64,000 nt of DNA from Microbacterium sp. SYP-A9085 (GCF_009649635.1 NZ_WJII01000003.1:186001-250000); one strand, 5' to 3'. Counted from the stretch's first letter, positions 27,029-38,265 are shown. Numbers and translations: made by a program. Notes: generated from the sequence alone by a model not told the origin.

Positions 27029-28221
27029 GCGACGCTGTCCTTCCGTGCGGTGTCGGCGGTCTTCTTCGGGTTCTTCCTGGCCTTCTTCGACCGGCCGCGG
27101 GGCGCGGCCCGCGGCTCGGCGCGCGGCAGCCGGATCGTGAACGTGGAGCCCTGGCCCAGGCGCGACCACAGGCGGACCTCGCCGCCGTGCCGCTGCACGG
27201 CGTGCTTGACGATCGCCAGGCCCAGGCCGGTGCCGCCGGTGCGCCGGGAACGGGCCTGATCGGCGCGATAGAAGCGTTCGAAGACGCGCTCCTGGTCGGC
27301 TTCGGCGATGCCGACGCCCTGGTCCGACACCGCCAGCTCGACGACGCGGTCGACGACCCGGACCCCGATGCCGACGTGCGATCCGCGCGGCGAGTACGCG
27401 ATGGCGTTCGCGAGGAGATTGCCGACGGCCTCGCCGAGCACTTGCGGGTCGCCGTGCACGTACGCGCCGCGTTCTCCGCCGCGGCGGATCTCCACACCGG
27501 CGGAGTCGGCCTGCGTGGCGTGGGCGGCGATCGCGGCGACGACCAGCTCGTCGACGGCGACATCCCGCATCGCCGCGGGCTGCTCGGACTGCAGGCGGGA
27601 CAGGCTCATGATGCGGGTGGTCAGGGTGCCCAGCCGCGTCGCCTCGGCGAGCAGCCGCTTGGCGAAAGCGCGGACCTGCGCGGGATCGTCGGCGGCGGAG
27701 TCGATGGCCTCCGCGAGCAGGCTCACCGCCCCCACCGGGGTCTTCAGCTCGTGGCTCGTGTTCGCGACGAAGTCGCGGCGCATCTGCTCGACCCGCTCCT
27801 GCTCGGTGACATCCCGCAGCACCACGAGGACGAGCCGCGACGTGATCGGCCGGGCCCGCACCGACACGACGCGCTCCTCCCCCGCGCGCGGCAGGCGCAG
27901 AGTCGCCGCATCCGTCGCGGTGCCCACGCGGGCGGCGTTGGCGAGCAGGAGCACGTCGTCGCTCGGCGGCACCGCCCCCTCGGCGAAGCCGTATGCCGCG
28001 GCGGGAATGGATGCCGCGAGCACCGTCCCGGACGGGTTCAGCACTACCGCGGGGTCGTCCATGCCGGCCAGCACGTCGCGCACGCCGTCGGGCACCTCGG
28101 TCGACCCGTGCTCGATGGCCCGGTCGCGGGCCCGGTACGCGGCGATCACGACCAGGGCGACCGAGCCGCCGAGGATCACGCCGATGAGCAGCGCGAGCAG
28201 GGCGAGCTGCGCGGTGTCCAT
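27025..28221 (-). CDS. senX3: Phosphate-sensing histidine kinase SenX3
   Basis: A 398-residue kinase with one N-terminal membrane helix, a PAS-like domain (about 45-140), H-box NTSHELKTPVGAV, N-box NLLANAIAYSP and the G boxes. No periplasmic loop, as in SenX3/PhoR where PhoU and the Pst importer supply the signal. The Lys-rich tail is extra. Divergent from phoU across a PHO box. Confidence 0.92.
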   Translation of the reverse strand: MDTAQLALLALLIGVILGGSVALVVIAAYRARDRAIEHGSTEVPDGVRDVLAGMDDPAVVLNPSGTVLAASIPAAAYGFAEGAVPPSDDVLLLANAARVGTATDAATLRLPRAGEERVVSVRARPITSRLVLVVLRDVTEQERVEQMRRDFVANTSHELKTPVGAVSLLAEAIDSAADDPAQVRAFAKRLLAEATRLGTLTTRIMSLSRLQSEQPAAMRDVAVDELVVAAIAAHATQADSAGVEIRRGGERGAYVHGDPQVLGEAVGNLLANAIAYSPRGSHVGIGVRVVDRVVELAVSDQGVGIAEADQERVFERFYRADQARSRRTGGTGLGLAIVKHAVQRHGGEVRLWSRLGQGSTFTIRLPRAEPRAAPRGRSKKARKNPKKTADTARKDSVA

Positions 28222-28291
28222 GTCACCAGCGTAGGGTGCCGACGGTGCGGCGACCGCACGGATCCGACCTGCGGCGTGTGCGGCGGCAGGA

Positions 28292-28324
28292 GTTCACCCG
28301 CGCGGCACCGTCCGTTAACCTTCG
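28292..28324. promoter_or_regulatory. PHO box between senX3 and phoU
   Basis: GTTCACCCGCG (28292-28302) and GTTAACCTTCG (28314-28324) are exactly two 11-base repeat units apart, the helical phase of actinobacterial PhoP/RegX3 sites. Confidence 0.65.
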
Positions 28325-28396
28325 ATGACGAAGATCACTGTGACCGGGATGCGCGAGCCGTCGACATCCCCCGACCCGCAGGAACGGTGAAGACCC

Positions 28397-29053
28397 ATGC
28401 GCGAAGTGTTCCACCAGTCGCTCGAGGACGTGCAGGAGCGTCTCGTCGAGATCGCCGAATTGGTCACCTCCGCGATGGAGAAGGCCACCGCGGCGTTCGG
28501 CACGAGTGACGTGATGCTCGCCGAGGAGGTCATCGACGCCGACAATGTGATCGACGAGAAGGCGGTGGCCCTCGACGAGCTGGCGATCCAGATCCTCGCC
28601 CGCCAGCAGCCGGTCGCTCGCGATCTGCGCATCGTTGTGATGAGCCTGCGGGTGAGCGCGTCGCTGGAGCGGATGGGTGACATCGCCGAACACATCGCGC
28701 AGCTCACCCGGATGCGGTTCCCGGAGCGGGCGATCCCGAAGGGCCTGCGCTCGACGTTCACGAAGATGGGGGCGCTGGATGTCGAGGTGGCGCGCATGCT
28801 CACCGAGTTGCTGCGCACGGAGGACCTGGCCCTCGCCGAGCGGATCCGCAACCTCGACGACGACGTCGACGGCCTGCACATCGCCGTGTTCGAGAAGGTC
28901 CTCAGCGACAGCTGGCAGGGCGAGGCATCCGCGACCGTCGACGCGACCCTCGCCAGCCGCTACCACGAGCGGTTCGCCGACCACGCCGTGTCGGTCGCCA
29001 AGAAGGTGGTCTACCTCGCGACCGGCGACTGGACCGGCGACGAGGACGACTGA
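28397..29053 (+). CDS. phoU: Phosphate signalling protein PhoU
   Basis: A 218-residue protein of two PhoU three-helix repeats. Each has the acidic metal motif: EEVIDADNVID in the first and the matching helix of the second around RIRNLDDDVD. PhoU links the Pst importer to the kinase and keeps the regulon off in high phosphate. It is next to senX3, not in the pst operon. Confidence 0.95.
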   Translation: MREVFHQSLEDVQERLVEIAELVTSAMEKATAAFGTSDVMLAEEVIDADNVIDEKAVALDELAIQILARQQPVARDLRIVVMSLRVSASLERMGDIAEHIAQLTRMRFPERAIPKGLRSTFTKMGALDVEVARMLTELLRTEDLALAERIRNLDDDVDGLHIAVFEKVLSDSWQGEASATVDATLASRYHERFADHAVSVAKKVVYLATGDWTGDEDD

Positions 29054-29170
29054 ACCCCGCCGACTCCCGTCGGAAGAACAGGCGATGGGGCGAGAACAGG
29101 CTGATTCGAGCGGCATCCTGCCTGTCCTGGCCGCACCGCCTGTTCTCGCGACGCCCGCGGCGTCTGAGCG

Positions 29171-29911
29171 CTAGCGACCCTGGCTGGCCACGGCGGCGGC
29201 ACCCGCGGCGGCGGCCTCCGGGTCCAGGTACTCCCCGGCCCCCAGCGGGGCGAGGTTCTCGTCGAGCCGGTACACCAGGGGGATGCCGGTGGGGATGTTG
29301 AGCTCGGCGATGTCCGCGTCGCTGATCCCGTCCAGGTGCTTCACGAGCGCCCGCAGCGAATTGCCGTGCGCGGCGACCAGCACCGTCTTGCCGGCCAGCA
29401 GGTCGGGGACGATCTCGGCGTGCCAGTACGGCAGCATCCGGTCGATGACGAGCTTGAGCGACTCGGTGCGTGGCACGTCGATGCCGGCGTAGCGCGGGTC
29501 GCCGACCTGACTGTACGTGTCGTCGTCGGCGAGCGCGGGCGGCGGCACGTCGAACGAGCGGCGCCAGAGCATGAACTGCTCCTGCCCGAACTCGGCCAGC
29601 GTCTGCGCCTTGTCCTTGCCCTGCAGCGCGCCGTAGTGGCGCTCGTTCAGACGCCACGACCGCTTCACCGGGATCCACAGCCGGTCCGCGGTGTCCAGCG
29701 CGATGTCGGCGGTCTGGATCGCACGGCTGAGCACCGACGTGTGCACGACGTCCGGCAGCAGCCCGGCCTCGGCGAGCAACTCGCCGCCGCGCGCCGCCTC
29801 GGCCTCGCCCTGCTCGGTGAGGCGGACGTCGACCCAGCCGGTGAACTGGTTCGACTTGTTCCACTCGCTCTGGCCGTGGCGGAGCAGGATCAGCGTGTAG
29901 GGCGCGGTCAT
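29171..29911 (-). CDS. gpmA: 2,3-bisphosphoglycerate-dependent phosphoglycerate mutase
   Basis: Glycolytic mutase, 246 residues: phospho-His in [30 protein letters not shown] and the second His in [17 protein letters not shown] 29911 is the family start; upstream frame extensions are noncoding. The C-terminal Ala-rich tail is longer than usual. Confidence 0.96.
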   Translation of the reverse strand: MTAPYTLILLRHGQSEWNKSNQFTGWVDVRLTEQGEAEAARGGELLAEAGLLPDVVHTSVLSRAIQTADIALDTADRLWIPVKRSWRLNERHYGALQGKDKAQTLAEFGQEQFMLWRRSFDVPPPALADDDTYSQVGDPRYAGIDVPRTESLKLVIDRMLPYWHAEIVPDLLAGKTVLVAAHGNSLRALVKHLDGISDADIAELNIPTGIPLVYRLDENLAPLGAGEYLDPEAAAAGAAAVASQGR

Positions 29912-29961
29912 GCCTGCCAGTTTACCGAGGCTCCCCACCCCCTCCTTCCACCCGCGGGGGG

Positions 29962-31056
29962 TCAGCGGCGGCGGCCGAGGCGCGGGATGCGGGGGACGGA
30001 TGCCGTCGCCCCGGCCTCCGGCGGCACGATGACCTCCTGCGCGGCGGCCACCGCCCCCTCCGCCGTGTCGACCACCAGATCTGTGCCGACGGGGGTGTTG
30101 CGGCGCACGAGGGCCAGCGCGATCGGCCCCTGCTCGAAGTGCTGCGCGGCGGCGACCACGGCGCCGACCACCGTGTCGCCCGCGCGCACCGCGTCGCCCG
30201 CACGCGCCTCGGCCCCGTCCAGCTGCAGCGCCACCAGGCGCCGCGGCGGATGGCCGAGGTTGTGCACCTTCGCGACGGTCTCCTGGCCGCGGTAGCAGCC
30301 CTTGTCCAGGTGCACGGCGCTGCGCATCCAGTCGACCTCGTGCGGCAGCAGCCGCTCGTCGGCGTCGCTCATCCGCGGTCGCCACGCGGCGATCCGCAGC
30401 GCCTCGACAGCGAGGCTGCCCGCCAGCCGGATGCCGCCGGCCGCGGCGTTCCGCGCCAGCCGCTCCGCCTCGTCCGGTGCCACGAGCGCCTCCGCCCAGT
30501 CCCGGTCGGCCCCGGGATGCGGCTCCGCCGTGCTGTATGCCCAGCCGCCGACGGTGACACCCGGCCACGGGTCGCGCCAGACCAGCGGCACACCGTTCGG
30601 TGCCGCCGCGTGCACGGCCCCCAGCGCGGCGACGGTGCCGCCGACCACGGCGAGTTCGCCCGACGCGTCCCGCGGGTCGACCCGGAGCCGGAACCGCATC
30701 CGTTTCAGCCATGCCAGCAGCGGCTCGGCGTCGGCCCGGTCCACGATCAGCCACGCCGTCTGCCCGTCGTCGACGACGGATGCCGCGTGCTCCACGTGCC
30801 CGTTCGGGTCCAGGATCAACAGCTCCGCGCCATCCCCCGGCGCCAGCACGCTGACCCGCTGCGTGGAGATCGACTCGAGCCAGGTCAGCCGGTCCTCCCC
30901 CGGCACCGCGAGCACGGTCCGGTCCCCGAGCGGCGCGATCGCCGCGCCCCGGGCGAGCTCCCGCTGCTCCGCGAGCGGACTCCCCAGGTGCTGCAGGACG
31001 CCGTCCGCGACGATGGCGCCGCCTCCCGCCGTCAGCAGTCGTGCGAACGCGTCCAT
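29962..31056 (-). CDS. ygfZ: YgfZ/IbaG-type folate-binding protein (GcvT-like)
   Basis: A 364-residue GcvT-fold protein with the defining KGCYRGQE motif of YgfZ, which acts with folate in Fe-S cluster repair and assembly. Start ATG 31056 overlaps the stop of the next upstream gene by one base, so the two are coupled. Confidence 0.88.
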   Translation of the reverse strand: MDAFARLLTAGGGAIVADGVLQHLGSPLAEQRELARGAAIAPLGDRTVLAVPGEDRLTWLESISTQRVSVLAPGDGAELLILDPNGHVEHAASVVDDGQTAWLIVDRADAEPLLAWLKRMRFRLRVDPRDASGELAVVGGTVAALGAVHAAAPNGVPLVWRDPWPGVTVGGWAYSTAEPHPGADRDWAEALVAPDEAERLARNAAAGGIRLAGSLAVEALRIAAWRPRMSDADERLLPHEVDWMRSAVHLDKGCYRGQETVAKVHNLGHPPRRLVALQLDGAEARAGDAVRAGDTVVGAVVAAAQHFEQGPIALALVRRNTPVGTDLVVDTAEGAVAAAQEVIVPPEAGATASVPRIPRLGRRR

Positions 31057-31655
31057 CACTGCACCTTCGCCAATCGTGCCGAGGCGTGCGAAGCCAGCTC
31101 GCCGCCGAGGGCCGCGATGTCCCACGCCCACAGCAGGTGTCCCTCGACGAGCCCGTACATGCGGGATGCCGCAGTGTACGCCTTCGCGCCGGCGGGCCGC
31201 ACCACGGCATCCGTGGCGATGTCGATGCGCGGGCCCTGGATCCGGCCGAGGTACAGCTCGGTGATGCCGTCCGAGTGGACGAGCGACACCTCGATGTCGA
31301 ACCCGCCCTCGGGGGTGCGCAGCGTCTCCACGTCCTCGGGGGTGCGGGCGGCTCCGGCGGTGCGGGCCGGCAGCAGCCCGGGGCCGGCCTCCGCGTCCGT
31401 CTGCGCACGCGACAGGCGCCAGTACCCGATCTCCGACACGAGCGCCGTGCGGGCGTCGCCCTCGCCGGTCCACGCGTCGGCCGAGTAGTTCAAGAACGCG
31501 CCGCCGTCGTGGCTGAAGCTGACCCGCTGCCCGAACTCGCCGGAGAACCGGTGCTCACCGGCGGTGTAGTCGATGACGCCGGACCCCTCCCAGACGCCGA
31601 GCAGCCACGCGAACGGCGTGAGATCAGCGGGAAGGCCGGCGGGGATCTCGATCAC
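31056..31655 (-). CDS. FABP-like beta-barrel protein (nitrobindin family)
   Basis: A 199-residue protein with the family start motif [12 protein letters not shown] and repeated antiparallel strands ending near [11 protein letters not shown]. Bacterial members bind haem and may react with NO or peroxynitrite; I cannot locate the haem His with certainty. Coupled to ygfZ. Confidence 0.8.
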   Translation of the reverse strand: MIEIPAGLPADLTPFAWLLGVWEGSGVIDYTAGEHRFSGEFGQRVSFSHDGGAFLNYSADAWTGEGDARTALVSEIGYWRLSRAQTDAEAGPGLLPARTAGAARTPEDVETLRTPEGGFDIEVSLVHSDGITELYLGRIQGPRIDIATDAVVRPAGAKAYTAASRMYGLVEGHLLWAWDIAALGGELASHASARLAKVQ

Positions 31656-31658
31656 GTG

Positions 31659-31772
31659 TCAACGCTGGCCGCGATACAGGTTCTTTATCACGACCACCGA
31701 GATGAAAAGGATCGCCAGCGAAGCAAGGCCCAGCAGCCCCACGAAGAAGAGTTCCAGCGCCATGAGGTCCAT
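31659..31772 (-). CDS. Small single-helix membrane protein
   Basis: A 37-residue protein (40 if GTG 31781 is used): a short acidic N-terminus, one hydrophobic helix of about 25 residues (LFFVGLLGLASLAILFISVV) and a basic end KNLYRGQR. It ends 3 bases before the FABP start on the same strand, so it is probably translated ahead of it. Not a family I recognise. Confidence 0.55.
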   Translation of the reverse strand: MDLMALELFFVGLLGLASLAILFISVVVIKNLYRGQR

Positions 31773-31793
31773 GGCATCCACTCTAGACCGGAT

Positions 31794-32084
31794 CTATCCG
31801 GTGATCAGAGCGGCAAGTCCGATGCCGGCGCTGATCACGCCGAGCACGAGGAGCGAGCCGCACATGCCCGCCGCGACCCGGGAGGTGAACCGGCGGGGGC
31901 GCCCGTATCCCAGCTGCACGGCGAACGACAGCACTATGCAGCCGGCGAGACCTGCACCCATCCACACGGCCCGCTGATCGACGGGCGTGAACACGGCGAT
32001 CGCGATGCCGATGAGCGCGGCCACCACCCAGACGGCGACGACCCCCGCGAACGTCCCGCGTGGGGCCAGCTCAGGCGTCGACAT
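31794..32084 (-). CDS. Small membrane protein, three helices
   Basis: A 96-residue protein with three predicted membrane helices (about 14-32, 40-58 and 73-93) and a short basic loop GYGRPRRFTSR. ATG 32084 is a clear start. Divergent from glnR. Unknown function. Confidence 0.65.
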   Translation of the reverse strand: MSTPELAPRGTFAGVVAVWVVAALIGIAIAVFTPVDQRAVWMGAGLAGCIVLSFAVQLGYGRPRRFTSRVAAGMCGSLLVLGVISAGIGLAALITG

Positions 32085-32163
32085 GAGGCCATTGTCGCAT
32101 GCCGCATAAGATGGGCTCGCGGCGCTGCGAGGGCCGCGCCCCTCCACTCCGCTCGGAGGACCT

Positions 32164-32844
32164 TTGGCACAGCTTCTCGTCATGAGCTCGGCGAGCGATC
32201 CCGCCCTGCCGTCGCTCGAGCTGCTCGCGCACCGGGTCCGCACGATCCCGGCCGACCCGGCCGAACTCGTGTCCGCACCGCCCGCGGACCTGCTGGTCCT
32301 GGACGCACGCACCGACCTCGTCGCCGCGAAGTCGCTGTGCCGGGTGCTCACCGCCACCGGGTTGGAGGCGCCGCTGCTGCTCGTGGTCACCGAGGGCGGG
32401 ATGGCGGCGGTGGGCGCCGACTGGGGCATCAGCGACGTCCTGCTCACGACGGCAGGCCCGGCCGAGACCGAGGCGCGCATCCGCCTCGCGGTCGGGCGCG
32501 GGATCGGCGGCGCGCCGGAGCCGGTCCGGGTGCAGACATCCGGGCTCACCATCGACGAGTCCTCCTATTCCGCGCGGCTGCGCGGGCGGCCCCTGGACCT
32601 CACGTATAAGGAGTTCCAGCTGCTGCACTTCCTGGCCACGCACCCGTCCCGCGTGTTCACCCGCGAGCAGCTGCTCAGCGAAGTGTGGGGGTACGACTAC
32701 TTCGGGGGTACCCGCACCGTCGACGTGCACGTGCGGCGGCTGCGCGCGAAGCTCGGCGAATCGGAGCAGCTGATCGGCACCGTGCGGAACGTGGGATACC
32801 GGTTCAACGTCGCCGAGGACGAGAGCGAGACCGTCCCGTCGTAG
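32164..32844 (+). CDS. glnR: Nitrogen-metabolism regulator GlnR
   Basis: OmpR-type orphan regulator, 226 residues. The receiver-like domain keeps LLVLDAR but has the altered pocket typical of GlnR, plus DWGISDVLL. The winged helix contains [22 protein letters not shown], close to actinobacterial GlnR. TTG 32164 has GGAGGACC and aligns with family N-termini. It should control nitrogen assimilation genes elsewhere. Confidence 0.87.
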   Translation: MAQLLVMSSASDPALPSLELLAHRVRTIPADPAELVSAPPADLLVLDARTDLVAAKSLCRVLTATGLEAPLLLVVTEGGMAAVGADWGISDVLLTTAGPAETEARIRLAVGRGIGGAPEPVRVQTSGLTIDESSYSARLRGRPLDLTYKEFQLLHFLATHPSRVFTREQLLSEVWGYDYFGGTRTVDVHVRRLRAKLGESEQLIGTVRNVGYRFNVAEDESETVPS

Positions 32845-32898
32845 CCGCGGCGGCGGCATCCGACTCGTCGCCCGCATGCCACATCACCCTGCAATGAT

Positions 32899-35070
32899 GT
32901 GATGATGATCGAACACCAGATCCTCGACACCGGGCTCGACGACGGCGAGGACGACGACTTCGATCTCGACGAGGTCTACGATTCCGAGTTGCCCGAGGGG
33001 CGCTATCTCGACCGCGAACTGAGCTGGCTGGCGTTCAACCAGCGGGTGCTGGAACTCGCCGAGGACCCGTCGTTGCCGGTCCTGGAGCGGGCGAACTTCC
33101 TGGCGATCTTCGGCAGCAACCTGGACGAGTTCTTCATGGTGCGGGTCGCGGGCCTGCGCCGCCGCATCGTCACCGGTCTCGCGGTGCCCACGAACGTGGG
33201 CCGCGCCCCGCAGGACGTGCTCGCCGACATCTCCGACGAGGCGCACCGCCTGCAGCTGCGCCACGCCGCCGTGTGGACCACCCAGGTCAAGCCCGCCCTC
33301 GCCGACGCCGGCATCGACTTCCTCTCGTGGGCGGATGTCAGCGAGCAGGAGCGCGCCGACCTGTACCGGTACTTCCAGGAGCAGGTCTTCCCGGTGCTCA
33401 CGCCGCTGGCCGTCGACCCCGCGCACCCGTTCCCGTACATCTCCGGCCTGTCCCTGAACCTCGCTATCCGCATCCGCAACGCGCGCACCGGCCGGCAGGA
33501 GTTCGCCCGGCTCAAGGTGCCGCCGATGCTCCCCCGGTTCGTGCGCGTGGACGACGGGTCCGGGCGGTTTCGGTTCCTGCCGCTGGAGGACTTGATCGCG
33601 AACAACCTCGCGGACCTTTTCCCCGGTATGGAGATCCTCGACCATCACACATTCCGGCTCACCCGCAATGAGGACATGGAAATCGAGGAGGACGAGACCG
33701 AGAACCTCATCCAGGCGCTGGAGGCCGAACTGCTCCGGCGCCGCTTCGGGCCGCCGATCCGCCTGGAGGTCACCGAGGACATCGACGACGTCACCCTCGA
33801 CCTGCTCATCGACGAACTCGCGATCAACGAGCAGCAGGTCCACCGTCTGCCCGGCCCGCTGGATCTGCGCGGGCTGTTCGACCTGAACCGGATCGACCGC
33901 CCCGAGCTGCGGTATCCCGCGCACGTCCCGGTCACGGCCCTCGCGTTCCAGCCGGCGGACCAGAACGGCCGGGCGGACCTTTTCGCCGCGATCCGCAAGG
34001 GCGACGTGCTCGTGCACCACCCGTACGAGCCGTTCGCGACAAGCGTGCAGGCGTTCCTCGAGCAGGCCGCGAAGGACCCGCACGTTCTGGCCATCAAGCA
34101 GACGCTGTACCGCACCTCCGGCGACAGTCCCATCGTGCAGGCGCTGATCGACGCGGCCGAGGCCGGCAAGCAGGTGCTCGCCCTGGTCGAGGTGAAGGCC
34201 CGCTTCGACGAGGCCAACAACATCACCTGGGCCCGCAAGCTCGAGAAGGTCGGCGTGCACGTCGTGTACGGACTGGTGGGTCTGAAGACGCACGCGAAGC
34301 TCGCCCTGGTGATCCGGGAAGAGGACGGGATGCTGCGCAGCTACGCGCACATCGGCACCGGCAACTACAACCCCAAGACGAGCCGCATCTACGAGGACCT
34401 CGGCCTTTTCACCATCGACGAGCAGGTGGGCCGCGACCTCATCCGCCTGTTCAACGAGCTCAGCGGCTACGCGATCGAGAAGAAGTTCAAGCGTCTGCTG
34501 GTCGCCCCGCGGCACCTGCGCAAGGGCCTGCTGCGGCTCATCGACAAGGAGCGCCGCAACGCGCTGGCGGGGGTGCCGGCGCGCATCCGGATCAAGGCGA
34601 ACTCGATGGTCGACGAGCAGATCATCGACGCCCTGTACCGGGCCAGTCAGGCCGGGGTGATCATCGACGTGTGGGTGCGCGGCATCTGCAGCCTGAAGCC
34701 GGGCGTGCCCGGGATGAGCGAGAACATCACCGTGCGCAGCATCCTCGGCCGCTACCTCGAGCACTCCCGGATCTTCACGTTCGCCGGTGGCGGGAACCCG
34801 CAGGTGTACATCGGCAGCGCCGACATGATGCACCGTAACCTCGACCGCCGGATCGAGGCGCTCGTGCGGGTCGGCTCTCCCGCGCACATCAAGGCCCTCG
34901 AAGACCTTTTCACACTCGCGATGAGCGACGGCACCAGCTCGTGGCATCTGCAGTCCGACGGCGAGTGGGTGCGGCACAGCGTCGGCGAGAACGGCCGCCC
35001 CCTCATCGATCTGCAGGACCGGACGATGCAGAACGTGCAGCGGCGGCGGCGTGCCAGGGCGGTGCGATGA
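32899..35070 (+). CDS. ppk1: Polyphosphate kinase 1
   Basis: Makes and uses polyphosphate from ATP. 723 residues, with the four expected domains: N-terminal ([14 protein letters not shown]), head, and two PLD-like catalytic domains. The phospho-His region GLKTHAKL and [15 protein letters not shown] are intact. An acidic N-terminal extension of about 35 residues is extra. The next gene starts inside its stop. Confidence 0.95.
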   Translation: MMMIEHQILDTGLDDGEDDDFDLDEVYDSELPEGRYLDRELSWLAFNQRVLELAEDPSLPVLERANFLAIFGSNLDEFFMVRVAGLRRRIVTGLAVPTNVGRAPQDVLADISDEAHRLQLRHAAVWTTQVKPALADAGIDFLSWADVSEQERADLYRYFQEQVFPVLTPLAVDPAHPFPYISGLSLNLAIRIRNARTGRQEFARLKVPPMLPRFVRVDDGSGRFRFLPLEDLIANNLADLFPGMEILDHHTFRLTRNEDMEIEEDETENLIQALEAELLRRRFGPPIRLEVTEDIDDVTLDLLIDELAINEQQVHRLPGPLDLRGLFDLNRIDRPELRYPAHVPVTALAFQPADQNGRADLFAAIRKGDVLVHHPYEPFATSVQAFLEQAAKDPHVLAIKQTLYRTSGDSPIVQALIDAAEAGKQVLALVEVKARFDEANNITWARKLEKVGVHVVYGLVGLKTHAKLALVIREEDGMLRSYAHIGTGNYNPKTSRIYEDLGLFTIDEQVGRDLIRLFNELSGYAIEKKFKRLLVAPRHLRKGLLRLIDKERRNALAGVPARIRIKANSMVDEQIIDALYRASQAGVIIDVWVRGICSLKPGVPGMSENITVRSILGRYLEHSRIFTFAGGGNPQVYIGSADMMHRNLDRRIEALVRVGSPAHIKALEDLFTLAMSDGTSSWHLQSDGEWVRHSVGENGRPLIDLQDRTMQNVQRRRRARAVR

Positions 35071-36005
35071 GCGAGACCGCCGTGTACGCCGGCGGCGGCG
35101 TGGTGTGGCGTCTTGTCGACGACAAGCTGAAGGTGCTGGTGATCCACCGCACCGCGTACGCCGACATCACGCTGCCCAAGGGCAAGGTCGACCCGGGCGA
35201 GATGCTGGCGGAGACAGCGGTGCGGGAGGTGTTCGAGGAGACCGGGATCCGGGTGAACCTCGGCGTGCCGGTCGGGGTGTCCCGCTACACGCTGCCCAGC
35301 GGGCGCACGAAGATCGTGCACTACTGGTCGGCGTTCGCCAGCGACGACGCCATCCGCGCCTCCGGGTTCGTGCCCAACAAGGAGATCGCCGCGCTCGAGT
35401 GGGTCTCGCCGAAGAAGGCGCGCGCACGACTGAGCTACCCCGTGGATGTCGAGATCCTGGACAACTTCCTCAGGCTCGTGGATGACGGCATCCTGTACAC
35501 GTTCCCGGTGATCGTGCTGCGGCACGCGAAGGCCGCCCCGCGCGGGGACTGGAACGGCGAGGACGCGCTGCGGCCGCTGACAGTGCGCGGGACGAAGCAG
35601 GCGCAGACCCTCACCGGTCCCCTGCGTGCGTTCGGAGCCCGCAAGATCATCACGTCGGATGCCGTGCGCTGCGTCGCGACGGTGACCCCGTTCGCCGCGG
35701 CCGCCGGCCGGCAGGTGCACGGCACCCCCGCCATCTCGCAGGACGCGTGGGAAGAGGGCACGGCCGACGTGCGCGCCGTCGTCGGCCGGCGCGTGCGCTC
35801 AGGCAAGCCCGCGGTCGTCTGCAGTCACGGGCCGGTCCTGCCCGACATCCTGCGCGAACTCGCGCTGGCCACCGGAACGGTCCGCGGCTCGTATCTGGAT
35901 GACGCGGCGGCGCTGCCGGTCGGCGCATTCTCCGTCGTGCACCTGTCCTCGACGAATCCGGGCTCCGGGATCATCGCGATCGAGACGCACGAGCCCAAGG
36001 CCTGA
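35067..36005 (+). CDS. Nudix hydrolase fused to histidine phosphatase (MutT1-like)
   Basis: A 312-residue two-domain protein. Nudix box exact at 39-61 (G x5 E x7 REVFEETGI). The second domain starts near [12 protein letters not shown], the RH motif of histidine phosphatases. Mycobacterial MutT1 has this order and removes 8-oxo-GTP/dGTP and diadenosine polyphosphates. ATGA overlap with ppk1 suggests linked phosphoryl metabolism. Confidence 0.9.
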   Translation: MSETAVYAGGGVVWRLVDDKLKVLVIHRTAYADITLPKGKVDPGEMLAETAVREVFEETGIRVNLGVPVGVSRYTLPSGRTKIVHYWSAFASDDAIRASGFVPNKEIAALEWVSPKKARARLSYPVDVEILDNFLRLVDDGILYTFPVIVLRHAKAAPRGDWNGEDALRPLTVRGTKQAQTLTGPLRAFGARKIITSDAVRCVATVTPFAAAAGRQVHGTPAISQDAWEEGTADVRAVVGRRVRSGKPAVVCSHGPVLPDILRELALATGTVRGSYLDDAAALPVGAFSVVHLSSTNPGSGIIAIETHEPKA

Positions 36006-36016
36006 CCCGCCGCCCT

Positions 36017-36060
36017 GTTCACCTTCCGTTCACCCGTACAGCGCATCCTGGTCACCAACG
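36017..36060 (+). promoter_or_regulatory. PHO box of pstSCAB
   Basis: Four 11-base units: GTTCACCTTCC, GTTCACCCGTA, a diverged unit, and GGTCACCAACG. The repeats match the actinobacterial PhoP/RegX3 direct-repeat site and end about 66 bases before pstS. Confidence 0.88.
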
Positions 36061-36126
36061 CGCTCTACGGTCATGCCGAGCCCCGCACCAGGGGCCGACA
36101 ACCCTGACACGTGAAGGATTCACACA

Positions 36127-37236
36127 GTGAAGCTCACCCGCATCGCACCCCTCGGCGTCCTGGCCCTGGCCGGCGCTCTCGTCCTCGCCGGCTGCGCCTC
36201 GAACGAGACCGCCGCCGACGGGGGCAGCAGCACCGCACCCTCCGGCGACAGCACGGCGAAGCTGTCGGGCACGATCAACGGCATCGGCTCGTCGGCGCAG
36301 GGCACCGCACAGCAGACGTGGATCGCGGGCCTGCAGACGGCGAACCCCTCGCTGAACATCAACTACGACCCGCAGGGCTCGGGCGCGGGCCGCAAGAGCT
36401 TCATCTCGGGCGCGGCGGACTTCGCCGGCTCGGACGCGGCGCTGAAGGACTCCGAACTGGCCGGCACTTTCGCGCTGTGCGTGGACGGCACCAAGGCCAT
36501 CGACCTGCCGGTCTACATCTCCCCGATCGCGATCGCGTACAACGTCGAGGGCCTGAACGACCTGAAGCTTGATGCCGCGACCATCGCCGGCATCTTCTCC
36601 GGCAAGATCACGAAGTGGAACGACGCGAAGATCGCCGCGCTGAATGCGGGCGCCGCACTGCCGGACGCGGCGATCACCGTGGTGCGCCGGTCGGACGACT
36701 CGGGCACCACGCAGAACTTCACGGAGTACCTGGCCGCGAACGCGAAGGACGTCTGGACCGAGCCGTCGGGGCAGACCTTCCCGTATCAGATCGGGGATGC
36801 CGCGAAGGGCACCTCGGGTGTCGCCGAGGCCACGAAGAACGCGAAGAACTCGATCACGTACATCGACGAGTCCGGGTCGGCGGGTCTGTCGATCGCGCAG
36901 CTGAAGGTCGGCGACGCGTTCGTGAAGCTGTCCGCCGAGGGGGCGGCCGCGGTGGTCGCCGACTCGCCGCTGGTGTCCGGCCGCGCCGAGAACGACCTGG
37001 CCGTGAACATCAACCGCACCGACACGCAGGCGAACGCCTGGCCGCTGGTGCTGGTGTCGTACATCGTCGCCTGCCAGCAGTACCAGGATGCCGCGAAGGG
37101 CGCCCTGGTCAGCAACTACATCCAGTACCTCGCCAGCGCCTCCGCCCAGCAGGCGGCCGCGCAGCAGGCGGGCTCGGCGCCGCTGTCGGCGGAACTGTCG
37201 GCGAAGGTGATCGCCGCCGCGAAGTCGATCAAGTGA
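36127..37236 (+). CDS. pstS: Phosphate ABC importer, binding lipoprotein PstS
   Basis: A 369-residue lipoprotein with lipobox LVLAGC (Cys22). The periplasmic phosphate-binding fold shows IGSSAQGTAQQTW, GSGAGRKSFISG and RRSDDSGTTQNF, which supply the phosphate hydrogen bonds. First gene after the PHO box. Confidence 0.96.
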   Translation: MKLTRIAPLGVLALAGALVLAGCASNETAADGGSSTAPSGDSTAKLSGTINGIGSSAQGTAQQTWIAGLQTANPSLNINYDPQGSGAGRKSFISGAADFAGSDAALKDSELAGTFALCVDGTKAIDLPVYISPIAIAYNVEGLNDLKLDAATIAGIFSGKITKWNDAKIAALNAGAALPDAAITVVRRSDDSGTTQNFTEYLAANAKDVWTEPSGQTFPYQIGDAAKGTSGVAEATKNAKNSITYIDESGSAGLSIAQLKVGDAFVKLSAEGAAAVVADSPLVSGRAENDLAVNINRTDTQANAWPLVLVSYIVACQQYQDAAKGALVSNYIQYLASASAQQAAAQQAGSAPLSAELSAKVIAAAKSIK

Positions 37237-37311
37237 CCGACCGGTCCGGTCCGGGGCCCGCCCCCGGACCGGACCGTCTGCCGTTTCGCACAGCACCAGG
37301 AAGAGAGCAGG

Positions 37312-38265
37312 ATGACCGCAGCCACCGCCACCGGCCCGGCACGTCCCAAAGCCAGGGTCCGGGTAGGGGATCGCGTGTTCGCGACCACCACGATCGTCGC
37401 CGGGTCCCTGATCCTGGCGACGCTGGCCGCCGTCGCCATCTTCCTCGTCATCCAGAGCATCCCTGCCCTGGTGGCCGGCGCCGGCGAGCTGCCGAACGAC
37501 GCGACGAACTTCTGGCAGTACGTGTGGCCGCTCGTGTTCGGCACGGTGTGGGCGGCGTTCCTCGCCCTCGTGTTCGCCACCCCGCTGTCGATCGGGATAG
37601 CACTGTTCATCACGCACTACGCGCCGCGGCGGGTCTCGCAGATGCTCGGCTACATCATCGACCTGCTGGCCGCAGTGCCGTCGGTCGTGTTCGGACTGTG
37701 GGGCATCGTCGCGCTGGCACCGTTCGTGCAGCCGTTCTACCAGTGGCTCGGTGAGAACCTCGGCTGGTTCCCCCTGTTCACCCCGCCGGTGTCCGGCACC
37801 GGCCGCACCATCCTCACGGCGGCGATAGTGCTCGCTGTCATGGTCATCCCGATCATGACCGCCATCTGCCGCGAGGTGTTCCTCCAGGCACCCCGGCTGC
37901 ACGAGGAGGCGGCGCTGGCTCTCGGCGCCACGCGCTGGGAGATGGTGAAGATGGCGGTGCTGCCGTTCGCGCGCAGCGGCATCGTCTCCGCGATCATGCT
38001 GGGCCTGGGCCGCGCCCTGGGCGAGACGTTCGCGGTCGCGATGGTGCTCTCCCCCGCGTTCGTCGTCAAGTTCGCGGTCCTGCAGTCCCAGAACCCGAAC
38101 ACGATCGCCGCGAACATCGCGCTGCAGTTCCCGGAGGCCACCGGCGTCTCCGTGAACGCCCTCGTGGCATCCGGTCTCGTGCTGTTCGCCGTCACCCTGA
38201 TCGTCAACGTCCTCGCCCGGTGGATCATCGCCCGCCGCGCGGCCTTCTCGGGAGCCAACGGATGA
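37312..38265 (+). CDS. pstC: Phosphate ABC importer permease PstC
   Basis: 317 residues, six membrane helices, with the ABC EAA loop [21 protein letters not shown] that contacts PstB. 75 bases after pstS; 4-base overlap with pstA. Confidence 0.95.
   Translation: MTAATATGPARPKARVRVGDRVFATTTIVAGSLILATLAAVAIFLVIQSIPALVAGAGELPNDATNFWQYVWPLVFGTVWAAFLALVFATPLSIGIALFITHYAPRRVSQMLGYIIDLLAAVPSVVFGLWGIVALAPFVQPFYQWLGENLGWFPLFTPPVSGTGRTILTAAIVLAVMVIPIMTAICREVFLQAPRLHEEAALALGATRWEMVKMAVLPFARSGIVSAIMLGLGRALGETFAVAMVLSPAFVVKFAVLQSQNPNTIAANIALQFPEATGVSVNALVASGLVLFAVTLIVNVLARWIIARRAAFSGANG

Noticed and set aside
29171..31408. 745-codon frame reading through gpmA and upstream genes
   Set aside because: Only the last 246 codons are GpmA; the rest is an out-of-frame reading of ygfZ and the FABP gene.
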